Shown here piece after piece: positions 36,386 through 45,737 of a stretch of 64,000 nucleotides of DNA; positions within the stretch are counted from its first letter, which is position 1, and each line of letters opens with the position of its first letter. This DNA is from Clostridium sp. (lineage in GTDB: Bacteria > Bacillota > Clostridia > Clostridiales > Clostridiaceae). The notes beneath the pieces were generated by a model. That model saw nothing but the letters and a program-made list of their open reading frames with translations. It did no database searches and had not been told where the DNA came from. The stretch spans positions 28,517 to 92,516 of the forward strand of contig NZ_JAUNLM010000003.1 in assembly GCF_030532265.1 (NCBI RefSeq), given 5' to 3'. Made by a program: the position numbers and the translations under genes.

Positions 36386-36994
36386 TTACCCTTTAATTTT
36401 TTTAAATTTTGAAATAAACTCTTTTGCTGTGTTTTCTATATCATTAAGAGATCCTTTAATTAATGAACTACCAACTCCAACACAAGCAACCCCATTCTCA
36501 AACCATTCTTCAATATTATCTACTGATACTCCACCAGTTGGCATTACTTCAACATTTGGAATAGGTGCTTTTATTGCCTTTACAAATTTTGCACCAAATA
36601 AATCTCCTGGGAATAACTTAATCATTTTATTTCCAGCATCCATAGCTTTCATTATTTCTGCAACAGTCATACAACCTGGTAAATATAAAACATTCATTGC
36701 TTTACAAACTGTATTTATTTCTTCGCTATAACCTGGACTTACAACATATTTTGCACCTGCTTCAATTGCATCAGAAGCCATTTTTCCATTTAAAACACTA
36801 CCAACTCCAATTAAAGCTTGTTCATTTGAACTATATTCCCTTATAAGTTCAACTACATTAGGTATAGTGTAAGTAAGCTCTAATGATTTGATTCCACCTT
36901 TTAAACAAGCTTCCATATATCCTTTTGCTTGTTCATGGCTTTCTCCTCTAATTACAGCTACGATACCATTAGCTTTTAATTCATCTAAAATCAT
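36386..36994 (-). CDS. kdgA: 2-keto-3-deoxy-6-phosphogluconate aldolase
   Basis: 202 residues, class I aldolase (KdgA/Eda). It splits KDPG into pyruvate and glyceraldehyde 3-phosphate, closing the pathway. Catalytic Glu39 in LELTYTIPN and Schiff-base Lys126 in MIKLFPGDLFGA are seen, with the phosphate site MPTGGVS. TAGGAGG precedes the ATG. It follows uxuB by 11 bases. Confidence 0.95.
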   Translation of the reverse strand: MILDELKANGIVAVIRGESHEQAKGYMEACLKGGIKSLELTYTIPNVVELIREYSSNEQALIGVGSVLNGKMASDAIEAGAKYVVSPGYSEEINTVCKAMNVLYLPGCMTVAEIMKAMDAGNKMIKLFPGDLFGAKFVKAIKAPIPNVEVMPTGGVSVDNIEEWFENGVACVGVGSSLIKGSLNDIENTAKEFISKFKKIKG

Positions 36995-37005
36995 TCACAT
37001 TCCTC

Positions 37006-37857
37006 CTAAACCCCTGAGTAAGCTGAAAATGCTCCATCAACTGGAATAACAACTCCATTTACAAAGCTTGATGCTTCTTCAGATACTAAGTACAATAATG
37101 TTCCTATTAACTCATCAGCTTCACCAAATCTTTTCATTGGTGTACTATTAAGTATTTTTTCTGTTCTCGCAGTTGGTGTTCCATCTTCATTAAATAATAA
37201 TTTTCTATTTTGATCTGTTACAAAAAATCCTGGTGCTATTGCATTTACTCTAACACCAACCTTTGACATATGAACTGCAAGCCATTGAGTAAAATTACTT
37301 ACTGCTGCCTTTGCACCTGAATATGCAGGTATTTTTGTAAGAGGTGTAAATGCGTTCATTGATGATATGTTAATTATTGTTGCACCTTTTTTATTTATCA
37401 TATCTTTACTAAACTCTTGTGATGGAAGTAAAGTTCCTAAGAAATTTAAGTTAAATACAAATTCTACTCCTTTAGGATCTAAATCAAAAAATGTTGTTAA
37501 ACTCTCATTTTCTATATCCTCTGCATCTAAGTACTCCTTAGTAGTAGTTCCCTTTGGGTGATTTCCACCAGCACCATTTATTAAGATATCAACTGTTCCA
37601 AATTCATTAAGTATTATTTCATGAGCTTTCTTTAAGCTTTCTTTATCTAAAACATTAGCTTCAATTCCTATTGCAATTCCGCCTTTTTCATTTATCTCTT
37701 TTGCCTTGTTATCGCAAGCTTCTTGACCTAACGCTAATATTGCAACTTTAGCTCCACATTCTGCTAAAGCATCAGCCATAGCCCCACAAAGAATTCCTGT
37801 TCCACCTGTAACAACACAAACTTTATCTTTTAATTCAATATTAAATGGTAATTTCAT
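37006..37857 (-). CDS. uxuB: D-mannonate oxidoreductase, SDR family (fructuronate reductase)
   Basis: About 283 residues from ATG 37855-37857, which has GGGGAGG at proper spacing. The upstream ATG would place the ribosome site inside the gene. SDR features are TGGTGILCGAMA, NGAGGNHP, NISSMNAF and AYSGAKAA with the catalytic Tyr and Lys. It is the SDR type of fructuronate reductase (as in Firmicutes), not the long-chain UxuB of E. coli. The role is assigned from the operon: it links uxaC and uxuA. First gene of the unit, behind a GntR-type operator. Confidence 0.88.
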   Translation of the reverse strand: MKLPFNIELKDKVCVVTGGTGILCGAMADALAECGAKVAILALGQEACDNKAKEINEKGGIAIGIEANVLDKESLKKAHEIILNEFGTVDILINGAGGNHPKGTTTKEYLDAEDIENESLTTFFDLDPKGVEFVFNLNFLGTLLPSQEFSKDMINKKGATIINISSMNAFTPLTKIPAYSGAKAAVSNFTQWLAVHMSKVGVRVNAIAPGFFVTDQNRKLLFNEDGTPTARTEKILNSTPMKRFGEADELIGTLLYLVSEEASSFVNGVVIPVDGAFSAYSGV

Positions 37858-37883
37858 TCTTATTCCTCCCCACATCTGTTATA

Positions 37884-37932
37884 CTTGTATACTAGCATAT
37901 TAATATATGAATTTCAATAGTTTTTTGTATAC
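37884..37932 (-). promoter_or_regulatory. uxuB promoter with GTATAC operator
   Basis: On the minus strand, TTGAAA (37912-37917), 17 bases, TAGTAT (37889-37894). The -10 box is covered by the palindromic CTTGTATACTAG (37884-37895). A second GTATAC lies upstream at 37927-37932. It sits in ATGAAAATGTATACA, one base from a CcpA-site consensus. This block of about 60 bp is nearly repeated at 44832-44880. Confidence 0.75.
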
Positions 37933-38078
37933 ATTTTCATAAATATTATAAATTTTTTTAATAAAGTTTATATAATATTAATAAGTAACTAAATTCAATA
38001 CTATTATCTATTTACAATAAATCATTTAGCATTGTAATCTAAGCTATTTAAAATACATTTTTATTTATATAAAATAAA

Positions 38079-38118
38079 AGCACTTAAAATTATTTTTTAA
38101 TCAATAATTTTAAGTGCT
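38079..38118 (-). terminator. Terminator of the GntR regulator gene
   Basis: 16-bp perfect stem AGCACTTAAAATTATT (38079-38094) / AATAATTTTAAGTGCT (38103-38118), T-rich tail on the minus strand. It lies just after the regulator stop. Confidence 0.85.
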
Positions 38119-38125
38119 AAATAAT

Positions 38126-38821
38126 TTATTTTTTATTTTTTATATAACATGCTACATCACTATTTTCTTCTATTAACTTTTCCCACTCCTTAATTGGAGA
38201 CTTTATATGATTAAATACAAATTCCTCAATTACGTCCTTATTTTTATTTTTTATAATATCTAAATACATCATATGCTGATCAATTAAAAACCCTTTATCA
38301 ACTTTCATTTCTGCTAATAATCTCATTCTATTATAATGGGTGCTTATATTACTTATAGATTCCCATATATTATTTTTTGATACTCCTTTAAAAAGTAATC
38401 TATGAAATTCATTATCCAAATTATGAAATTCAAGTAAATTATCAGCCCTATTTTTAGTTATCTTTTGAGCAAATAAACATTTCTCTAATTCTATTAGAAC
38501 ATCTTCTGAAAAATTATCACAAGCTTCCATTAATACTTCTTTTTCCAAATTATATCTCATAAAAACTGCTTCCTCTATTATTTTCCAGTCTATTAATGAT
38601 ACATATGTTCCAGCTTGAGGCTTAACTTCAATTAATTTTTCTCCTTTTAATTTTATTAAAACTTCTCTTATAGGCGTTCTTGAAACATTTAATTTTTTTG
38701 CTAAATCTGATTCACTTATTAATTCTTCTGGCTTTAATTCTAAACACATTATATTATCTTTTAATACTCTATATACATACTCCTTCCCCGTCTCTTTATC
38801 TAACTTTTTATAAATAATCAA
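38126..38821 (-). CDS. GntR-family (FadR/FCD) regulator of glucuronate genes
   Basis: 231 residues. The N-terminal winged helix-turn-helix has ISESDLAKKLNVSRTPIREVLIKLKGEKLIEV, the GntR signature. The C-terminal FCD ligand domain (about 85-215) carries the conserved His in HNLDNEFHRLLF and DQHMMYLDIIK. FCD regulators of this kind (UxuR, ExuR, KdgR-like) bind hexuronate intermediates. The start is TTG with AGGGGG eight bases upstream. It lies between the two catabolic units, and its own promoter holds the same GTATAC operator, indicating autoregulation. Confidence 0.92.
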   Translation of the reverse strand: MIIYKKLDKETGKEYVYRVLKDNIMCLELKPEELISESDLAKKLNVSRTPIREVLIKLKGEKLIEVKPQAGTYVSLIDWKIIEEAVFMRYNLEKEVLMEACDNFSEDVLIELEKCLFAQKITKNRADNLLEFHNLDNEFHRLLFKGVSKNNIWESISNISTHYNRMRLLAEMKVDKGFLIDQHMMYLDIIKNKNKDVIEEFVFNHIKSPIKEWEKLIEENSDVACYIKNKK

Positions 38822-38866
38822 TTATAATACCCCCTATTATAGTATCTAAATTATTCAATACTATCT

Positions 38867-38897
38867 CCAGTATACTAGTATGATAGCTATTATACCA
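38867..38897 (-). promoter_or_regulatory. Promoter and operator of the GntR regulator gene
   Basis: On the minus strand an extended -10, TGGTATAAT (38889-38897), is followed downstream by CTAGTATACTGG (38867-38878). This shares CTAGTATAC with the uxuB and HAD operators. No convincing -35 box. Confidence 0.7.
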
Positions 38898-38986
38898 TAA
38901 AAACTTAGATATACATAATATTCATACGTTCAGAATATTTGAAAATTTTATATATTTTAAGGCAAATTTTTAATTATATAAATTAT

Positions 38987-39018
38987 AAAAAGGACTTTTT
39001 TTATTAAAAGTCCTTTTT
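38987..39018 (-). terminator. Terminator after uidA
   Basis: Stem AAAAAGGACTTTT (38987-38999) / AAAAGTCCTTTTT (39006-39018), T tract on the minus strand. It ends 13 bases from the uidA stop. The hairpin is almost the same as that at 32372-32405. Confidence 0.85.
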
Positions 39019-39031
39019 ATATTATTTAAAA

Positions 39032-40831
39032 TTATTTTTTATATCCAAACTCTGGAATATTTGTCCATCTCTCACGTAATGAATGAGCTATCATTTTAGG
39101 TCTTCTTTCTCTTGTAAATATACCTTTTTTATTTCCTTGAACTCTTATAATCCCCTGACTTGTAGCAAAGTCAGCAAAATTCCATACTTGTTCCCCAACA
39201 AAGTTTTTGCATTTATCTACTACTTCATGGTTTGCCTTATAGTATTCTACTTGATATTCTTCAGTAAACATAACTGGAAGTGTATCATGCATACCAGCAA
39301 CAGTATCAGCTCCATATTCAGTGAACATAATAGGTTTATTTGGGCATCTTTTTTCCCAACCATTTAGTTCTTCTTGAAGCATTCTCTTAGCTTCTTCTAA
39401 ATCTCCACCTGCAACATACCATCCATAGTATCTATTAAGACATAATACATCTACAATATCTCCAACTTTACATCTATCTGGAGTAGACATTAAATATGTT
39501 ACCACTGTAACAGGTCTCTTTTGTGGATCTAGTTCCTTTGTTAATTTAATTAATGGTTCAAAATATTCCTTTGCACCTTCTGAATCTGAATCTGGCTCAT
39601 TTGCTACAGACCACATTACTACAGATGGATGATTTTTATCTCTTTTAACTAGTTCTTTTAATATTTGTTCATGTGCTTCTTTAGTTCCTATTTCTTTCCA
39701 TGTATCTCTTTTAACACTTTCACCAAATAATCCTGTAGCCATAAAGTTTAAATGTAATCCAACTGCTGGAGTTTCATCTATTACAACTATTCCTTCTCTA
39801 TCTGCAAGTCTCATTATTTCTTCTGAATATGGATAATGTGAAGTTCTAAATGAATTTGCACCAATCCACTTCATTAAATTAAAGTCTTTTACATTAATAG
39901 CTTCATTAAATCCTCTTCCATTAACATGTGAATCTTCATGTTTACCAAATCCTTTAAAATAGAAAGGCTTATTATTTATTAAAAACTTACCCTCTTTAAC
40001 TTCTACTGTTCTTACTCCAAACTCTTCTGAATATGTGTCAATTAAAATATTATCCTTAACTAAATCAACTTTTAATTTATATAAATAAGCATTCATTGGT
40101 TCCCATAATTTAACGTCTTTTATAACAACTTGTCCATTTTTCCCTTTAGAAGTTGCTACTATATTATTATCTTCATCAATTATTGATACGTTAATATCTG
40201 CTTCTCCAATAAAATTAACATCATAGTCTACATAACCATTTGTATCTTCAAATTTAGTTACAATAGTTAAATCATCAACATAAGTTTTTGGTGTTGTATA
40301 AATTTTAACTGGTCTATGAATTCCTGCGTAATTGAAAAAGTCAAAATTAACAAGATTTTTCATAACCTTTTTGCCGTTAACTTCAGTTTCTTTTAACATT
40401 CCAACTGGTAGTGTAGTTTCATCAATTATATTGTTTACAGCAACAGTTAATCTATTTTCACCAGAAACTAATAGTTCATTTATTTCAGCTTCAAAAGGAG
40501 TAAAACCACCTTTGTGTTCAACTAAAAATTTACCATTTAAATATACTTTTGCTTCATGTGTTGCTGAACCAAATCTTAATACTATTCTTTCATCTAATAA
40601 GCTTTTATTAAGAGTAAAGCTTCTTTCGTACCAAACCCAACCAACATGATCTCTTACTTCTTCAGCTTCAACTAAATCATTATATGATGATGGTACTGCC
40701 ATTTTTATTGTATCTTTTAAGTTTGATTCATACCATTTTTCAGTAAATCCATTTCCCTTATCTAATTTAAAATTCCATATACCATTTAAGTCTATAACAC
40801 TTCTTGATTCTGTCATTATTGGATATAACAT
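39032..40831 (-). CDS. uidA: Beta-glucuronidase (GH2)
   Basis: 599 residues with the three GH2 parts: sugar-binding domain (about 1-185), Ig-like domain (about 186-280) and TIM barrel. The acid/base is Glu412 in SVANEPDS and the nucleophile Glu505 in MFTEYGAD. Asn567 and Lys569 in GNKKG form the N-x-K motif that selects glucuronate. Residues about 360-382 form a long insertion that aligns with Loop 1, seen in gut enzymes acting on small drug glucuronides. No signal peptide, so cytoplasmic. GGGAGG precedes the ATG. Last gene of the kdgK-GH3-uidA unit. Confidence 0.97.
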   Translation of the reverse strand: MLYPIMTESRSVIDLNGIWNFKLDKGNGFTEKWYESNLKDTIKMAVPSSYNDLVEAEEVRDHVGWVWYERSFTLNKSLLDERIVLRFGSATHEAKVYLNGKFLVEHKGGFTPFEAEINELLVSGENRLTVAVNNIIDETTLPVGMLKETEVNGKKVMKNLVNFDFFNYAGIHRPVKIYTTPKTYVDDLTIVTKFEDTNGYVDYDVNFIGEADINVSIIDEDNNIVATSKGKNGQVVIKDVKLWEPMNAYLYKLKVDLVKDNILIDTYSEEFGVRTVEVKEGKFLINNKPFYFKGFGKHEDSHVNGRGFNEAINVKDFNLMKWIGANSFRTSHYPYSEEIMRLADREGIVVIDETPAVGLHLNFMATGLFGESVKRDTWKEIGTKEAHEQILKELVKRDKNHPSVVMWSVANEPDSDSEGAKEYFEPLIKLTKELDPQKRPVTVVTYLMSTPDRCKVGDIVDVLCLNRYYGWYVAGGDLEEAKRMLQEELNGWEKRCPNKPIMFTEYGADTVAGMHDTLPVMFTEEYQVEYYKANHEVVDKCKNFVGEQVWNFADFATSQGIIRVQGNKKGIFTRERRPKMIAHSLRERWTNIPEFGYKK

Positions 40832-40875
40832 AATAAAAAACCTCCCAAATTTTCTTTATTTATATAATTTATTTA

Positions 40876-42630
40876 TTATAATCTAGTTTCCCATCTTCCG
40901 CAGAATACAGTATCATTATATTCTCCTTCAAATTCTTCTTCACCTTTTATTTTCTTTATAGTTTCTTTTAATACAGTTCTTGTTGAACCATATGCATTTA
41001 TAAATGTTTTCATCATAGGTAAATCAAACAAATTAGTAGTTTGATTTAATGATACACATATTGTTGGAAGTTCCCTAACATACCAAGGTATTTCATTACC
41101 ATGTCCTATTGACCACTGAACTCTAACAACATTTTCTTGACAATATCCTTTCATATTTACAAACATAATAACTGCATCATAATTACTTTTCATTTCTTTT
41201 ACACTTTCGCTAAACATTGAATTCATTATATCTTTGATATTATGACCATTCTTAGCTGATAAATCATGATAAGATTCATGCATATCAACATTAAATCCAG
41301 CTTCTTCAAGTTCTTCTTTTATAGCTTCTTTTGTAGAATTATTTCCCATAATCATATCAAGTGGTTGAGGATTAGTTATATAATAAACTTTTAATCTTTT
41401 ATGAGTTTCTGGTTTTAAAGGAAGATTATTCTCTGTATCTTTAACTAAAGTTACACTTCTTTTTGCTGCATCAACAGCTAAATTTTTATGTTCTTCACAA
41501 CCTAATAAATTTAAATCTTCCTTAGGAGGCATCATTTCTCCTCTTTCTTTTTCTTTGTGTAATCCTATTGATGCTTTTAATCCTAAAATTCTCTTTAAAG
41601 CATTTTCAAGTCTTTCCTCTGTAATTATTCCTTCTTTATATCCATTCATCATATATTCAAAATCTTCTTCTGGATGATGGAAGAATAAAAACATATCACA
41701 CCCTGCAGCAATAGCTCTTGGAACTTGCTCTTTTCTTGGCATAGCACTTGTTAAACCTAGCATATGAGATGCATCAGTTACTATTAGCCCATTAAATCCT
41801 AATTGATCTCTTAATAAATTTTGTAATATTTCTGGTGATAGTGTTGCTGGTTTTATTTCAGCATCAGTAATTTCTGGAATAAACTTTCTTGAATATGAAG
41901 GTAAAGCTATATGTCCTATCATTATACTTTTAAGACCATCTTCTATTAATCCTTTATAAACCTTTCCAAAACTATTATCCCATTCCTCACAACTTTGATC
42001 ATTTACTCCCATAAGTAAATGCTGATCTCTTTCTTCTACTCCATCTCCTGGAAAATGCTTAGTACAAGCTATCATTTTACTTTCTTCAAGTCCTTTTATA
42101 TACGCTCTTGAATATTCTAATACCCTATCTGGATCATTTCCATAAGATCTAGTATTTATTATTGTATTTCTCCAATTTAAAAATATATCTGATACTGGCC
42201 CAAACGCCCAGTTACATCCTACTGCTGCAGATTCTCTACCTGAAACATATCCTACATTATAAGCTACTTGATTGTCTTTAACAGCTCCAGCGGCTGCTTG
42301 AGTTGCTATATAAGTCCCTCCTTGAGCTGCCCCATCTCCACCTGATTCACAATTACAAGCTACTAATAAAGGTAATTTAGATGCTTCTTTATATTTCTTT
42401 ATTTGCTCATATACATCAGAAGCTTTTCCCCCCATATATCTTGCAGCACCAGGTTGATATTTCTTTATTGTTTCTACAGCTGATTTACCTCCATCTAGAG
42501 TTTTATCCATTATTACAAATAATTGACCTATTTTCTCTTCTATTGTCATATTACTTATAGTATCTTCTACCCACTTTATATCTTCATCTGATAAATAAAA
42601 TGGTTTTCCTTTTAAATCTACTTCTCTCAT
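40876..42630 (-). CDS. GH3 glycosidase, NagZ-like catalytic site
   Basis: 584 residues: TIM barrel (about 1-350) plus a C-terminal alpha/beta domain (about 380-560), as in two-domain NagZ. The nucleophile is Asp286 in LIVTDASHML. The loop KHFPGDG (191-197) with Asp202-x-His204 keeps the Asp-His dyad of beta-N-acetylhexosaminidases, although the usual H-G-x-T part is changed to D-G-V-E. No signal peptide. It lies 22 bases from kdgK and 45 from uidA. It may remove an N-acetylhexosamine or another residue next to glucuronate; the substrate is inferred. Confidence 0.85.
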   Translation of the reverse strand: MREVDLKGKPFYLSDEDIKWVEDTISNMTIEEKIGQLFVIMDKTLDGGKSAVETIKKYQPGAARYMGGKASDVYEQIKKYKEASKLPLLVACNCESGGDGAAQGGTYIATQAAAGAVKDNQVAYNVGYVSGRESAAVGCNWAFGPVSDIFLNWRNTIINTRSYGNDPDRVLEYSRAYIKGLEESKMIACTKHFPGDGVEERDQHLLMGVNDQSCEEWDNSFGKVYKGLIEDGLKSIMIGHIALPSYSRKFIPEITDAEIKPATLSPEILQNLLRDQLGFNGLIVTDASHMLGLTSAMPRKEQVPRAIAAGCDMFLFFHHPEEDFEYMMNGYKEGIITEERLENALKRILGLKASIGLHKEKERGEMMPPKEDLNLLGCEEHKNLAVDAAKRSVTLVKDTENNLPLKPETHKRLKVYYITNPQPLDMIMGNNSTKEAIKEELEEAGFNVDMHESYHDLSAKNGHNIKDIMNSMFSESVKEMKSNYDAVIMFVNMKGYCQENVVRVQWSIGHGNEIPWYVRELPTICVSLNQTTNLFDLPMMKTFINAYGSTRTVLKETIKKIKGEEEFEGEYNDTVFCGRWETRL

Positions 42631-42651
42631 ATGTTATTCCCCTTCTTTAAT

Positions 42652-43674
42652 TTATCTTTTTATATTACATAGCCCACTATCCATTAATGATTCTACTGTA
42701 TACTCATCAACAAGATTTATATCGCCTAATATTGAATGTTTTAATGAACTAGAACATATTCCAAATTCAATAATTCTTTCCTCTTTCATCTCTTTTAAAA
42801 TCCCATGTAAAACACCTGCTGTAAATGCATCACCTCCACCAACTCTATCTAAAATATCAAAGGTATATTCATTAGACTTAAAAAGCTTCTTCCCATTAAA
42901 TAAATATCCTTTTAATGTATTATTATTTATTGAATTTACTTTTCTTCTAGTACATGCAGTATATTTTAAATTTGGATATTTTTTAAATAATTCTTTATAA
43001 AGCTCTTCTAAATTTTCTTCAAATTCTAAATTTTTATCTTCAAATTTTAATATATTAATCATATCTAGATGACCTAAAAAAGCAAAATCAATATATGGTA
43101 ATATCTCTTTTAAAAAATTTCCCGCTTCTTCAATAGACCATAATTTATTTCTATAGTTAGAATCATAGGATACTAGTATACCCTTTTCCTTACAAGCTTT
43201 AATAAAATCAATTAAAAATTCATATAATTCATTACTTAAAGCTGGAGTTATACCAGATAAATGAACAATTCCTACATTTTCTAACATTTTATTTATATTA
43301 AACTCATCCTTAGAAGCCATAGATATTGCTGAATACTTTCTATCATATATAACTTCTGTACTCCTTAATCCATGTCCTATTTCTGAATAATATATACCTA
43401 ATCTACCTTCACCTAAAATAATATCTTGAATGTCAACATTATATCCTCTAAATTTATTTATAACCTTTTGTCCTAAATAATTATTAGGAAGCTTTGTTAC
43501 AAACTTAGTATTGTGTCCAAACATAGCAAGACTAGCTATTACATTAGCTTCTCCTCCTGAATAAACTGCATCAAAAGAATTTGCTTGGATTATCTTTTGA
43601 TTATTTGGAGGTGTAAGTCTTAGCATTATTTCACCAAAACCTAAAACTTTTTTATCCTTTAAAGATAACTTCAT
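42652..43674 (-). CDS. kdgK: 2-keto-3-deoxygluconate kinase
   Basis: About 340 residues, PfkB carbohydrate kinase family. It phosphorylates KDG to KDPG, the substrate of KdgA. GEIMLRLTPP at the start, YSGGEANVIASLAMFG, and the ATP/catalytic site DRVGGGDAFTAGVLHG are typical. Two adjacent ATG codons fit; I use 43672-43674 because GGGAGG then has seven-base spacing. It is first of the kdgK-GH3-uidA unit, apart from the other pathway genes but on the same strand. Confidence 0.93.
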   Translation of the reverse strand: MKLSLKDKKVLGFGEIMLRLTPPNNQKIIQANSFDAVYSGGEANVIASLAMFGHNTKFVTKLPNNYLGQKVINKFRGYNVDIQDIILGEGRLGIYYSEIGHGLRSTEVIYDRKYSAISMASKDEFNINKMLENVGIVHLSGITPALSNELYEFLIDFIKACKEKGILVSYDSNYRNKLWSIEEAGNFLKEILPYIDFAFLGHLDMINILKFEDKNLEFEENLEELYKELFKKYPNLKYTACTRRKVNSINNNTLKGYLFNGKKLFKSNEYTFDILDRVGGGDAFTAGVLHGILKEMKEERIIEFGICSSSLKHSILGDINLVDEYTVESLMDSGLCNIKR

Positions 43675-43726
43675 CATACTTCCTCCCACCAAACTTTATT
43701 AAAGTTTTGTATTCCTTATTTCACAA

Positions 43727-43756
43727 AATATATTATCTCTTTAATTGTTTTAACAA
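43727..43756 (-). promoter_or_regulatory. Possible promoter of the kdgK unit
   Basis: On the minus strand, TTGTTA (43751-43756) and TATATT (43727-43732), spacing 18. Weak. I see no GTATAC operator here, and no convincing terminator between 43756 and the HAD gene end, so readthrough from the HAD promoter is an alternative. Confidence 0.35.
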
Positions 43757-43914
43757 AATTTTATATATTACTTTTTAACTTGCTATTTATAATTTTATAA
43801 ATAATTATCCAAATTTTTCTTTATAAAATATACTTTAAATTATTCTTAAATACATTTATAAACATTTAACATAAATATTTTAAAAATAATATTTTTTTAT
43901 TTTGTCTATAATTT

Positions 43915-44766
43915 TTATTTATCCTTTGATAAATTTCTTTCAAATTCTAAAATAACAGTTTCTTCATATTTACCCTTATATGTATTTTTAATAAATTTAT
44001 CTATTACTTCATCATGAAACCTTTTCCATGACTCTTTTTCTTTTTTAACTAATATTGGATAATATAATACTTCATTTAATTTAGCTGCATCATAATCACC
44101 TAATGCATCTCCAACCATTAGAATATTGTCTCTTCTATAGCCCTTTTCAATAAGCTTACTTATGCAATAAGATTTAGACCCAATATTTTGAGTTAACACT
44201 ATATCAACATTTTCTAAAAGATTATGTTTTTTCCATTCATCTAACACAGCTTGTTCATTTGCAGAAGATACTATTGCTATATCAGCAAATTTTTTAGCTT
44301 CCTTGATTCCTTCAGCAACTCCTTTAAATGGAATTTTTTCATCATCACTTAATAAATTAATTGCTTCATTAACATTTTTAGACCAATCTAAAGCTTTCTT
44401 TAAACAAATATTATAATTTTCTCTTATTTCAGCTTCTAAAGCTTCATTAGAAAGCTCTTTTGTTTCATTAGTCCATTTTACAAAATCATCAATACCGTCT
44501 ATATTTTTATATTTTTCATTAACTTCAGTAAGTGCTAAAGCCAAACCTTTAAATCTATTTATTCCTCTAGTTATTGTATAAAGATTAACCTCATTCCATC
44601 TATTTAATATTGGAATTTCCCACTCTTGAAGATTCCATTCTGTTATCATACATGGTCCAAAACATTTAATATGTTTAATATCCATTGTATCTATTGCACA
44701 TCCATCAGAATCTATACAAATAAGAAAATCTTTATTTTTAACAAACCCTTCTAAAACATTTCCCAC
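43915..44766 (-). CDS. HAD-superfamily phosphatase co-regulated with glucuronate genes
   Basis: 283 residues. HAD motifs: the nucleophile region CIDSDGCAIDTM (DxD), motif II VSSANEQ, a Lys in SKSYCISKL, and motif IV VGDALGDYDAA. The insert between motif I and II is helical, so a C1-cap enzyme. The start is GTG at 44764-44766. It is the sole gene directly behind a promoter nearly identical to that of uxuB, with the same GntR operator. A role in glucuronate catabolism, such as removing an unwanted sugar-acid phosphate, is inferred. I know no close named relative. Confidence 0.8.
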   Translation of the reverse strand: MGNVLEGFVKNKDFLICIDSDGCAIDTMDIKHIKCFGPCMITEWNLQEWEIPILNRWNEVNLYTITRGINRFKGLALALTEVNEKYKNIDGIDDFVKWTNETKELSNEALEAEIRENYNICLKKALDWSKNVNEAINLLSDDEKIPFKGVAEGIKEAKKFADIAIVSSANEQAVLDEWKKHNLLENVDIVLTQNIGSKSYCISKLIEKGYRRDNILMVGDALGDYDAAKLNEVLYYPILVKKEKESWKRFHDEVIDKFIKNTYKGKYEETVILEFERNLSKDK

Positions 44767-44831
44767 ACCTTCACCTACTTTTATATTTTTTAATAATTAT
44801 GTCTTCTGAATTAAAATATATAACTAATATA

Positions 44832-44880
44832 CTTGTATACTAGCATATTAATATAAACATTTCAACTATTTTTTGAATAC
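44832..44880 (-). promoter_or_regulatory. HAD gene promoter with GTATAC operator
   Basis: On the minus strand, TTGAAA (44860-44865), 17 bases, TAGTAT (44837-44842). CTTGTATACTAG (44832-44843) covers the -10 box. The run from 44829 to 44855 is identical to 37881-37907 at uxuB. Just upstream is TTGAAAAGGTATTCA, one mismatch from a CcpA site. Confidence 0.75.
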
Positions 44881-44949
44881 CTTTTCAAAAAATATGTATT
44901 TTATTTATTAATTAATCTCCAATTTTAATCTTTTTATAAAAATATGTAA

Positions 44950-44986
44950 TTTAAAAGGCATAAGTTTAAAACTTATGCCTTTTAAA
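44950..44986 (-). terminator. Terminator after the pseudouridine synthase gene
   Basis: An 18-bp nearly perfect palindrome (TTTAAAAGGCATAAGTTT and its complement), 52 bases after the stop at 45039. The gap between them is plain AT-rich DNA. Confidence 0.75.
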
Positions 44987-45038
44987 TAATTACTTTATTT
45001 AACTATTTTATATACTTTAACCCTTATATTACTTAATA

Positions 45039-45719
45039 TTAATAATTTATAATTTCTTTAACTTCTTCTTTCGTTAAACTTCTGTATTTACCATACCCTA
45101 TTCCATCTATAGTTATATTCATTATTCTTATACGTTCTAATTTTAAAACTTTATATCCAAAAGCTAAACACATTCTTCTAATTTGTCTATTAAGACCTTG
45201 AGTTAATATAATATTAAAAGAATTACTATTTATTTTTTTAATTTTACAAGGTCTTGTTATAGTGTTTAATATCTCTACACCACTTTCCATTTTCATAATA
45301 AACTCATTATCTATTTCTTTATCTACAGTAACTATATATTCTTTTTCATGATTATTATCAGATTCTAAAATCTTATTTGAAAACTCTCCGTCATTAGTTA
45401 GTATTATTAACCCTTGAGATTCTTTATCTAATCTACCAACTGCAAATATATAATCTTCATAATTTACAAAATTTATTATATTATTTGAAACATCTAAAGA
45501 AGCTGTGCATGTTATTCCAACTGGCTTATTTAACGCTATATATATCTTTTCTTTTTTCTCGATTTTTTTACCATCTAAGCATATAAAATCAGTTTCTTCA
45601 ACCCACTGACCCTTTTCAGCTAATTTGCCATTTACTAAAACTCTTTTTTCTTCAATCAGCTTATTAGTTTCTTTTCTTGAACATATACCATAGTTACTAA
45701 AAAGTTTATTTATTCTCAT
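45039..45719 (-). CDS. rluF: rRNA pseudouridine synthase, RluF-like
   Basis: 226 residues. An N-terminal S4 RNA-binding domain (about 1-60; MRINKLFSNYGICSRKETNKLI) is followed by the RsuA/RluB/E/F catalytic domain. The catalytic Asp lies in AVGRLDKESQGLIILTNDG; LTQGLNRQIRRMCLAFGY is the second family block. The 'DKESQGL' wording favours RluF, which modifies 23S rRNA at U2604 in E. coli. RsuA-type specificity cannot be excluded. AAAGGA precedes the ATG. Confidence 0.88.
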   Translation of the reverse strand: MRINKLFSNYGICSRKETNKLIEEKRVLVNGKLAEKGQWVEETDFICLDGKKIEKKEKIYIALNKPVGITCTASLDVSNNIINFVNYEDYIFAVGRLDKESQGLIILTNDGEFSNKILESDNNHEKEYIVTVDKEIDNEFIMKMESGVEILNTITRPCKIKKINSNSFNIILTQGLNRQIRRMCLAFGYKVLKLERIRIMNITIDGIGYGKYRSLTKEEVKEIINY

Positions 45720-45737
45720 TTATTATATCCTTTCAAT

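Noticed and set aside
32372-39018. Near-identical GGACTTTTT hairpins as a mobile repeat
   Set aside because: Both are simple terminators (32372-32405 and 38987-39018) located right after gene ends. Similarity is limited to the hairpin and is explained by function.
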